Below are positions 56,401-64,000 of a DNA stretch of 64,000 bases, piece after piece. Location of the stretch: positions 15,773,050 through 15,837,049 of the forward strand of contig OX578286.1 of NCBI GenBank assembly GCA_951217055.1, in the 5' to 3' direction. Origin of the DNA: Gerris lacustris (Eukaryota; Arthropoda; Insecta; Hemiptera; Gerridae). Below the pieces are notes generated by a model, which was given only the letters and a program-made list of their open reading frames with translations, was not told where the DNA came from and searched no databases. Position 1 is the first letter of the stretch. Each line of letters begins with the position of its first letter. The position numbers were made by a program, and so were the translations under genes.

Positions 56401-56841
56401 TAATATGACATTAAAAATTGCCTAAATACAACAACCTATAGGTTGATGTAATTTGATTGTCTTGTCAAAATATTGTACTTAAAATAAGGAGATTAAAAAA
56501 AAAAATGTTATAGTATAGAGCTGTATCATTTCAGATTAAATGAATGACAAGAAGGAATTTATCAGTGCAGGTGTCATTATGTAGCCTTTTCTGCCTAAAT
56601 GAACTGATAAGGACTGGGCAAGTCATGCAGGTATCTCTAAACCTGTAGATTAATACCCTTGTGATAAATGTAAGAGTCTAGAGTTATAATCTTCTCATCT
56701 GATATATTTATTGTAATATGAATAGTGAATAGTGTCTGCTTTATTATCTCGTAACAAAGTATTCCACTATATCTATTTAGCTTCATGTTTCTTGAAGTAT
56801 TGTCCTCTTCAGTGGATTTATTGGAACGAAGTTCCTTATGG
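56401..56841. other. Unassigned AT-rich DNA
   Basis: Nothing recognised. Confidence 0.45.
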
Positions 56842-57035
56842 TACGTTCTGGAGCCCGGGAGTGAATCCGAAAAAAACGGCCGTCACAAAATCAACTTCAT
56901 AAAACCAAGCGTCACGAAATCTACCGATGACGATAACTTGAATTAAAGATGACCGAATTAGTTGAAATTTAGTACACACGTTCATTTTACCAATGCCCAG
57001 GCTGAGTTCGTTGGACAACATTATCCCAACACGTA
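56842..57035. repeat. Family G copy 2
   Basis: From 'acgttctggagcccgggagt' to 'gttggacaacattatcccaa'. Same strand as copy 1 at 29395-29590. Confidence 0.82.
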
Positions 57036-57994
57036 TTTTTTTTAATATTAAGAGACGCTAAGGGTTCAAATTATTATGAGACTTATTTGAGGCTTTGAAC
57101 AAAGAATTCATTTTTTTTTTAAATTGGATAAGAATAAGTACTTAATTTTAGAGGTTTATATATAGCTGTTTATACAAAGAACTTTGTTTGCAGGAGGAAG
57201 AAATTGGGGGGGCAGAAGGTTGAAATGATTGAAGGATCAATACTGGGCTAATAATGAATTACCATCTCAATATGGACAATTATAGGCTTAAAGATATGGT
57301 GTTTGGTGGTTCGCAAATATGTGTGAAATAGGACAGAAACGAATCCTAAATGTTCACCAAAATTTCATAAAAACTAATCGGTAAAATCGGAAGAAAAAAG
57401 GAAATAAAAATCAAAATTTAGTACCACCATAATACATCTACGTCTACATTATAATATGGTAACAACGAATGTGGTTTAGTTCTATGTCTTTTCTTATAAT
57501 TTTTTTTTTTCTTGAACCGTTTTGTGAACCAGCAGCGCGAGGAGACATTGTGAGTCCAAGGAAGCCACATATTTTGATGCGAGAGATCAAGGAGTTAGAA
57601 CCACATAGGAGGTAGTTCCATCTCTAACTCCAACAAAGACACCGCAATATAACAGACCCAACTAATTAATACCGAAGCCTCATCCAGTGTCAATAATTAC
57701 ATATAATCACATATCAACAGAGCTATTATAATGTGAATATAGGCCATTTCGCCTACGCCTTTTGTACCAATAATTATATCAACAAATATCTTTTTCAAAA
57801 CGTTAATTTAAATTTATTGAAAAAGTACATTTAAAAAATTAATAATTAATACCATAAATATTTAGTATTGTTTTAAATCACCTGACAAAATATAAATTTG
57901 GGATAATAATGTGTTCATTGAATCCATTTTTATAAATAATTAGTTTATTTTTAAATGGTTTTATCCTTTATAGAATTTTCATTTTTAGATTAAA
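57036..57994. other. Unassigned DNA
   Basis: 57170-57370 has scraps resembling family A ('ggaggaagaaattggggggg', 'gcagaaggttgaaatgattg'). 57540-57660 is GC-richer; unrecognised. Confidence 0.4.
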
Positions 57995-58585
57995 AAATAT
58001 CGGTCCGAGACAACTCAGACAAACTTTCTCATTTACGAGTTCATAATAATTACTGAGCACAGTGTTTTCCATTTATTAGTTTTCGTAGGTAAATTTAATT
58101 ATTATTAAACATTTAATCAAAATTTATCATAAAAATACTTCTCCTCAGCGGGGAATCGAACCCGGCCTGTCTACGTCCACGTATAAAGCTATTTTATCAG
58201 GAACTAGATTTTTCCCGGGAACACGGCTTATATCGTTGGATTTGCATTTTAATGGACTACATTTTAGAATTTCTTGTTTATCAAAATCATCGGATCCGTT
58301 TTCAAAAAATAGTTTTTTGTCACGGTTATTCAAAGTTTTTGGGGGTTAGCGGCCTCAAATTTGGAGCTAATAAAAATTTCTCAATTTCGTCTGAGGGTAT
58401 GATTTTTCTGAACATGCATGCCAAATTCGACAAAATCGACCCAGTAGTTTAGGCTCTCGTCTACACAGACGACAAAAAGACATTATTTAAAAACCACTTT
58501 TTTGACTCAGGAAACCTTAAATCCTGTAAATCAATCGAATTTTCGCGCCGTCACAATACTTTCTCTATACATAAGAAAGTTAAAA
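57995..58585 (-). repeat. Family B, complete copy 3
   Basis: 'tatcggtccgagacaactca' to 'ctttctctatacataagaaa'. tRNA-like segment at about 58140-58200 ('cagcggggaatcgaacccgg' on the plus strand) with more substitutions than in copies 1 and 2. Confidence 0.85.
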
Positions 58586-58609
58586 TAGGCCCTCTATGAA
58601 TAGGCCGAG

Positions 58610-59130
58610 GGGCGCCTCAGGACTTATTCTTGCGAAATATTTTCAAAATGGTGGGAGATAATAATTTGAAATACAGAGGATTTATTTATCTTATCGAAAG
58701 TTATAATTGGTGCGATTTTCTGCTCAATAGGCGACCGTTAAATATGCGCAAACTTCTAAAGTCTATATTTTCAAACTGGTGGCAGATATCAAAACGAAAT
58801 TCAGTGGAAATAAGTATAATGAAAATTATGTATAATTGGTGCAAATTTCAACACAATCGAAAAAGTTTTCGACTTGTTTACGAATTTTTGACATTTATGA
58901 TTTTCCGGGCAGCAGGTCAACATTTAAGGACTGATTTTTGTACCAAGTTTTAACTGTGTTGCTTAAAAACTGTGGGAGTTATGCGTGACACAGACCGGCA
59001 GACAGAAATCCAACTGAAAACCACTCAAATTGTCTTAAAAAAAACTAAAACGGATAACTCCATTGAAATCTCAGTGTCAGAATTTTTGGGTGAAGACAAT
59101 ATTTTTTCCTTATGTGAGGATAAGTATAAA
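58610..59130 (+). mobile_element. 5S-headed family, headless body, copy 4
   Basis: 'cagtggaaataagtataatg', 'ggtgcaaatttcaacacaat', 'gaaaaccactcaaattgtct', 'aaaacggataactccattga', 'tttttgggtgaagacaatat' and 'ccttatgtgaggataag' match the body and end of copies 1-3. The 5S head is missing, as expected of 5' truncation during reverse transcription, or from decay. Confidence 0.6.
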
Positions 59131-59717
59131 TACCATTTACTTTATAAGTTCATAACCATTTATTAGTAATGAAAATTAAAATTATTCTAGCTTTTGCTTT
59201 ATAAAATAGTTTTTATTTTTTAAAGATTGTTATCTTTATTAAAAAAGTAAACTTGTTTTATTTTAAACCAAAACAAATATAACATTTTTTTTTTAACTAT
59301 TACATAAAGTTAGATACACAAAATAGGCCTAGACCCTCTCTCTAAAAGTTTCCTGGACAGGAAAGTAAAGTGTAGTGAACATAAAAAACTTAAATAAAGA
59401 AAGAAAAAAAGACTTTGAGTTGACAGAATAGATGAAAGGAAAGGAAGAAGCGGAAGGATGTGGCAACAGATAAGAGATCTTTTTCTTGGATTTCAAAGCA
59501 ACCAAGAGATGTGTTCAAATAGGAGTACAAGCACTGTGGTTACACAACCTAACAATAAAAAGACAATTCAACCAACTAAAACTATATTTCCCTTTCAAAC
59601 CTAAAAACTAATCATTTGTAATAATTAGATGGTTTTTACTTTTAAAATTGATCCTGTGTTTTGTTAGGTCAAATATCTCAACTTACATCAAACGTAAAAT
59701 AGTTTTGATAACTTAGA
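59131..59717. other. Unassigned AT-rich DNA
   Basis: Nothing recognised. Confidence 0.45.
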
Positions 59718-59726
59718 TCGTTACGT
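59718..59726. repeat. Left SINE target duplication TCGTTACGT
   Basis: Exact match to 60158-60166. Confidence 0.88.
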
Positions 59727-60157
59727 GAGAGCCAGCGTGGCCGTGTGGGTCCATATATCTATTATATATACTGGGCAAGTCGAGCCTCAATGAGTGTTAC
59801 ATAGATGATACTGATGATGGCCTTATGAAGGCTGAACGCATGAAGAGCCAGGCGTGGCCGTGTGAGTTAAATTATTTACTACCTCTGCTCGGCCATCACT
59901 GAATCATGAGTGGAACGAGACGGGGTTCGATTCCTCGCCGTGACGCTCTGATTTATATGGCTCACTGGCTCACTATTGATCACATCATACTCGCTTCGGC
60001 GGTACTATGTACAGAGGTAAGATGTGTGAAGTGGCTGGAACTCTCTACCGCGGGGCGTAAAAAGGGCCTAAGTGATGGCCTAATTACAAGGTTCGAACAA
60101 GTGGTTCGTCCTACCAGTTCTAGTAGAAATTACTAGACTACTACTACTACTACTAGG
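59727..60157 (+). mobile_element. Complete tRNA-derived SINE with hammerhead-like core
   Basis: Flanked by an exact 9-bp duplication, TCGTTACGT at 59718-59726 and 60158-60166. Order: a short tRNA-like start ('gagccagcgtggccgtgtgg'), 'ggcaagtcgagcctcaatga', CTGATGA (59811-59817) with stem II GGCCTT/AAGGCT then GAAC, a second, fuller tRNA-like unit (A box TGGCCGTGTGAG at 59855-59866, B box GGTTCGATTCC at 59924-59934), a unique body, and a (CTA)6-7 tail. Length 431 bp. The repeated 'gagccagg(c)gtggccgtgtg' implies a dimeric head. GAAC replaces the GAAA needed by a hammerhead. Confidence 0.9.
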
Positions 60158-60166
60158 TCGTTACGT
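60158..60166. repeat. Right SINE target duplication TCGTTACGT
   Basis: Exact match to 59718-59726; directly follows the CTA tail. Confidence 0.88.
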
Positions 60167-60348
60167 ATATCATAAAGCTAGAGCCTTTTTTACTTTACAT
60201 TACATTATTACATCTATCATAAAGCTAGTGACTTTTTACTTTACGTATATCATAAAGCTAGTGCCTTTTTTACTTTACGTATATCATAAAGCTACTGCCT
60301 TTCTTACTTTACGTATATCACAAAGCCACTGCCTTTTTAGGGTTTCGT
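60160..60348. repeat. 34-bp tandem repeat
   Basis: Units read 'acgtatatcataaagctagt' 'gccttttttacttt'. About five units, the second expanded by 'acattacattattac'. Confidence 0.88.
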
Positions 60349-60724
60349 TGGTAAAACCAAAAAAAGAAACCCTTATGCCCTTATAGTTTCGTTCCTGTGT
60401 CTGTCTATCAGTCACTCTGTACGGTTCCAATAACTTTTGAAACAAAAGAGATAGAAACGTGAAACTTTTCAGTATTTAAGATCGTTTTGACGGGCACACG
60501 CAGGTAAAATATAACGAACTCAAAATGATCAGCTGTACAAATCCAAAATGGCGGATAATTCACGTCACGCATACAAATATTTTTAAAAAAAATGTTGAGT
60601 GGAGTATCAAATGAAAGGTATTGAAGAGTAGATTACAAAAATATATAACACTTGTGGAAAGTGTTTAATTTTCCATTTTGTCAAAAAAACATTGCAATTT
60701 TGCGGCAAACAATCCTGTTTTTTA
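60349..60724. repeat. Family H copy
   Basis: GGGTTTCGTTGGTAAAACC followed by 'aaaaaaagaaacccttat' forms a terminal hairpin. Then 'ctgtgtctgtctatcag', 'aatccaaaatggcggataat' and 'gagtatcaaatgaaaggta'. Same family as 61897-62940. A widespread style of insect repeat; class unknown to me. Confidence 0.65.
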
Positions 60725-61050
60725 AAAACTTAAATGAGCATTTTCAAAGATATAGGTGTAAATAAAATGTATGTTTGTGCGCATGTGGAAGAGAAACAAA
60801 TGGGCGCAGAAGGTTGAAGCTTATATGGAAACATATGACCTATACTATCCAAATTCCATTAAAAGTAGAAGAAAATTAGTTTTTAAGATATTAATGTTGA
60901 TTTGCTATAATCAGCAATAAACGGCAGACAGACGCGTAACTAAAAATGTTCCCTGATGTCAGTCTTGGAATTTTTGAAATCGGAGACATAAATATTTCGG
61001 TCTTCGGGAAGGATCACGTAGCTTCCGTTATCTTCGGCAAACTTTGAAGC
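60725..61050 (-). repeat. Family A copy, one arm
   Basis: 'gatataggtgtaaataaaat', 'gtgcgcatgtggaagagaaa', 'gcgcagaaggttgaagctta', 'aatgttccctgatgtcagtc', 'cttccgttatcttcggcaaa'. Confidence 0.8.
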
Positions 61051-61094
61051 AAATAATCAATTCTCACTCCATACTCAGAATTCAGTATTCGTAT

Positions 61095-61170
61095 CAGAGC
61101 TAATCAAGATGGCACTGATGATGACCTAAAAATAGATCGAAAGCGCTTTGAGGAAATATAAATAACTATT
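61095..61170 (+). ncRNA. Hammerhead-like core, incomplete
   Basis: CTGATGA at 61115-61121, a stem II GACCTA/TAGATC with one mismatch and an AAAA loop, GAAA at 61139-61142 and 'gcgctttgag'. Matches the pattern of Penelope-like-element hammerheads, but no cleavage triplet with closing stem III and stem I could be placed by eye. Confidence 0.4.
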
Positions 61171-61896
61171 CCTAGGGGATTTATGTAAATTTTTTTTTAA
61201 CATTGTCGAGTCTAAAATATGTACTTGATTGTGCGATAAGGTAGTCAAATTGATACTGCAGCGGATACTATTCTTTCAAGAAATACAATTCTATAGAACA
61301 CTTTTACACTTTGAATAATATTTAAAAGAAAAAGTGTACTTGTAAGTACTCTTTTAAGATTGGATTTGTAAAGAAGGTATAGAATATAGAAACTTGTGTA
61401 CTAAGACTCGGTCATATGAGGGAACGGTATCGAAATGAGAACTCAAGCTCTCTAACGGGAAACTTAAGAACTATAGCTGTCTCCTAGGTCAACACACCGT
61501 CACCCATCAGTCCTACATACTCACTAAGCCTATGACATCATTCCTTAGAAAGGCTAATCCTATATATCTACCATTCTTGTTTAATCCTAACTCCACTTAA
61601 TCTAACTCTAGTTCGTACAAATGGTTAATCCTATTTACCAGATATTCTTTTACGAGATATATTATCTAAAAAAAAAAATAGTCAAATTAGGTTATGAATC
61701 ATTGTAAAAAATACCTTTATTTCTGTAATCATAAAAACTTTATTTCCAGGATTGGAACCATCTTTCACCAAGTATTGTGTATTTTGAACTACAAATACTA
61801 AAATGTTCAACGATAAAGTGGTCGGAACATTTATTTATCAAATACAAGCTGATTCTCGTTTTTCGGTACAGATTGTGTTGACTATAATTATTTTTA
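61171..61896. other. Unassigned DNA
   Basis: 61425-61560 is somewhat GC-richer. Nothing recognised. Confidence 0.45.
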
Positions 61897-61947
61897 GGGT
61901 CCGCAGGCAAAACCAAGGACCCTTATATTTTCCTGCGTATACTATAT

Positions 61948-62636
61948 GAGGAGCTTAGTATCAAAGACGGACAAGAGCACATTTCAAAGTTTTACAGGAG
62001 AGCCGAAAAACTGTAGCTCTAATTCTACAGGTGCTAGAGCAATGATTTTTTCCTGTAGTTTCTTAATAGACTCAAAACTAGTTAGGAGTACTGAAAACGT
62101 GTATTTCTTTGATATTTTAGCTGCTAAATGGAGTTAAAAAGTGCAGTTGTCTGCTTTTGCAACAAAAACAAGGTTTTGTCCGTTTTTGAAGCAAAATGAC
62201 GTTGAAAATAATGGTTAGAATAATAATATTGGAGAAATAATTTTTCAGAGTTCTTAGGGGGTAGTGACCCCAAATTTAGAGCTAAAATTGATATCTAGAT
62301 TTCCCCTCGGGGTATCATTTTTCTAAACATGTATGACAAAATGGTAGCAGTAGGTATTCAGATGCTAAAGCCCGCAGTGTATCATAGGAACGAGTTAGTA
62401 AAATGCAGCCTCCTGATTAGCTGTTTCGATTATGTCCACTTTTGAAGCAAAACGTGTGTTGACTTGTCCGTATTTGAAACAAAACTACAAATATTATTGC
62501 ATTTTTGCCCCTTTTCTGTTCGTTTTTGATGCAAATGGATAGCAGAATCTGATGCAGCAGTTAAAAATCTATAAGAAATCGATATCTGAAATTCGGAAAA
62601 AATGTCGAATGTCCGTCTTTGATACTAGGCTCCTCA
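61948..62636. mobile_element. TA-flanked MITE with repeated subterminal motif
   Basis: Left end TGAGGAGCTTAGTATCAAAG (then ACGGACA); right end, reverse-complemented, TGAGGAGCCTAGTATCAAAG (then ACGGACA): 26 of 27 match. TA at 61946-61947 and 62637-62638. The terminal block GTCCGTCTTTGATAC recurs inside as GTCCGTTTTTGAAGCAAAA (62173), GTCCACTTTTGAAGCAAAA (62436), GTCCGTATTTGAAACAAAA (62466) and GTTCGTTTTTGATGCAAA (62518). A family B scrap lies at 62225-62345. The 63-codon frame 61946-62137 begins in the terminus and is not a gene. Confidence 0.82.
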
Positions 62637-62822
62637 TATGTCTGTCCGTCTATCACCTGCTCTCACGGCTACACCTTTTGTCCGATCTCTTTGAAATTTG
62701 GCATATATGTGTATAATAGTACCAACTCACACATTTTAAAAATGTTGCAACTTTAAAAAAAAAAATTCAAAAAACTAAGAAAAATATGAAAAACTAAGAG
62801 TAAAAACCTTAAGGGTTTAACC

Positions 62823-62844
62823 TTTTTTTTTTTTTTTTTTTTTC
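62823..62844. repeat. T22 run within family H
   Basis: Simple T run. Confidence 0.9.
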
Positions 62845-62940
62845 GACACTGTGTGGGGTATCATATGAAAGGGTACGTCGAACTGATTACAAAAATATGT
62901 AATTGCCTGATTATAAGCTTTGATAGGGCGAGCGTAGGAG

Positions 62941-63355
62941 TTTGAAGTTGGTGTGAAAAGTGTCTCTCCCCTCCTCTTTCTCGGTTAAGGTAAAGTGCAA
63001 AATCTGAAAAATTCCTGAACATTCTTAGACCAAAAGTAAAGATACCAATTTTTAGAAATGTCGAAAAAAAAAAATGTTTTATTGACGGTTCTTTTCGATG
63101 TATTTATAGGTTTATAGTCCAGTAAGAAACACTTTATCAGAAGTTTGTTTATGTGTTTTGAGAATTTCAGACCCATAGTTCAAAGTAAAAGTAGGCTTTT
63201 TTACATTTTAAAAATAACGCGTACCAGATATTCTTTTAAGACATGCATTATCAAATTTTTAAGTTTTAAGTAGTATTCTTACTAAGGAAAGATTAAATTT
63301 TAATTTAAATCAAATTATAATTATCATTAACCACGGGAGACATACAGAGAAAAAT
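62941..63355. other. Unassigned AT-rich DNA
   Basis: The 63-codon minus frame at 62985-63176 is unrecognised. Nothing else seen. Confidence 0.45.
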
Positions 63356-63358
63356 AGA

Positions 63359-63431
63359 CCCCAGCACCGGTACTTGAACACCAGGCCTCCTATATATCCG
63401 TAACAGGCGCTCTTACCAACTGAGCTGTACT
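63359..63431 (-). pseudogene. tRNA-like pseudogene or SINE head
   Basis: Minus strand: AGCTCAGTTGGTAAGAGCGC is a near-perfect tRNA D-arm and A box; GGTGTTCAAGTACC about 30 bases on is a B box carrying extra bases. The anticodon arm and acceptor stem do not close. Consistent with a decayed tRNA gene or tRNA-derived SINE head; only one copy seen here. Confidence 0.7.
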
Positions 63432-63557
63432 AGAGAATGATTTTCTCTGTCGTCTCTGTATCTAAAGAATAGACTCAAATTAGGTTATAAAGAAGGCGTT
63501 AAGTTAAGTTAGTTAAAACTTATAACGTTAAGAAGGCGTTAAGTCGTTAAGTTAAGT

Positions 63558-63598
63558 AATAACGCGTTGTACGCGCGTTCCACCTACAACGCGTTATT
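63558..63598. repeat. Perfect 14-bp hairpin
   Basis: AATAACGCGTTGTA (63558-63571) and its exact complement TACAACGCGTTATT (63585-63598), loop 13 bases. Preceded by 'aagaaggcgttaag' repeats at about 63492 and 63530. Could be a MITE terminus pair. Confidence 0.75.
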
Positions 63599-64000
63599 TT
63601 TAGTATTAAAAGTCCAACTTATTCAGGCATCCCAGCTTCCTTTCCTCATCACAATTGTTGTTGGAACATTTTAGTTACTTATTGATAATAATATTGTAGA
63701 TGTAGAAAAATTTCAGCGATTAAAATGTCAAAGATTTAATAAGCGTAAAAAAGAAGTAGATAAGATAATCTAAGTGGATATTGCCAAACTCGAAGCATAT
63801 CTCCAAATGATTCCTTTCCTCCATCCAGTCTAGTTTACCTGGAATTTCCCAAATACCCCGTAAGTTGTTGGTCTTTTGTTTGAACACGTGGTTAGTATTA
63901 ACAATACTAACTTAAAGCCCTACTTTTTTCTTCCTTCTATGCTAGAATCTTAAACTTTAGAAAAATTTCAAACCCTCTAAAAAAAAACATTTTCAAAATA
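63599..64000. other. Unassigned DNA with family K copy
   Basis: 63805-63920 matches 45630-45720: 'aaatgattcc', 'gtttacctggaa' and 'ttgtttgaacacgtggttag' then 'tattaacaatac'. No gene. Confidence 0.55.

Larger units (their letters stand above)
61897..62940. repeat. Family H copy split by a MITE
   Basis: 61897-61947 ('agggtccgcaggcaaaacca' with its hairpin partner 'aggaccctta') and 62637-62940 ('tgtctgtccgtctatcacct', 'ggggtatcatatgaaaggg') are one family H element, interrupted at a TA by 61948-62636. Confidence 0.7.

Noticed and set aside
59811..59840. Active hammerhead in the SINE
   Set aside because: The core has GAAC instead of GAAA, and stems I and III could not be closed by eye.

Overview
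This is an AT-rich eukaryotic, almost certainly animal, intergenic window. It contains no protein-coding gene I can support: no open frame reaches 200 codons, none shows a recognisable intact domain, and most of the longer frames are read-throughs of tandem repeats. The make-up (many short interspersed families with GTCTGTCTGTC-type stretches, mariner and hAT debris, SINEs, TA microsatellites) suggests an arthropod, probably an insect. I cannot name the species; a hemipteran feel to some families is an impression, not evidence.

Layout. 583-4462 is a 3.9 kb hAT-type element with an exact 8-bp target-site duplication; most of it is an expanded 62-bp satellite with a 14-monomer higher-order unit. 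7400-8443 is a 42/43-bp satellite followed by a dead mariner. 10.3-19.5 kb holds a TA-flanked inverted-repeat element, a 53-55-bp tandem array, and copies of several interspersed families nested in each other. 20.5-21.7 kb is the most interesting locus: 309-bp repeats arranged as an inverted pair of tandem tracts, three of them carrying a hammerhead ribozyme core with perfect or near-perfect stems II and III. 23-28 kb is a diverged repeat array broken by a 5S-rRNA-headed SINE-like element (three headed copies and one headless copy in the window), plus a hAT element inside another family. 28-34 kb has a GC-richer unexplained patch, a large TA/poly-A tract and a hAT remnant keeping the transposase C-terminus. 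34-44 kb is mostly unassigned AT-rich DNA with a foldback element and minisatellites. 44-54 kb contains another hAT element with target duplication, paired hairpin MITEs, the third 5S-headed element, a tRNA-type SINE, and a foldback copy of the commonest family. 55-64 kb contains dispersed tRNA-like repeats, a full SINE with a 9-bp target duplication, a TA-flanked MITE, and a tRNA-like pseudogene.

There is no gene cooperation to describe; the biology is of mobile and tandem DNA. Repeats are lettered A-K here: A = about 650-bp family with 'ACATAGCTTCC' motifs; B = about 600-bp family with a tRNA-like segment and terminal hairpin; D = about 600-bp family with 'TTATTAAGTAATAG' repeats; E = about 355-bp family ending 'CTAATAAAAACGTAGTAAAA'; G = about 190-bp family starting 'CTGGAGCCCGGGAGTGAATC'; H = 'GGGTTTCGTTGGTAAAACC' family; K = 'TTTGAACACGTGGTTAGTAT' family.
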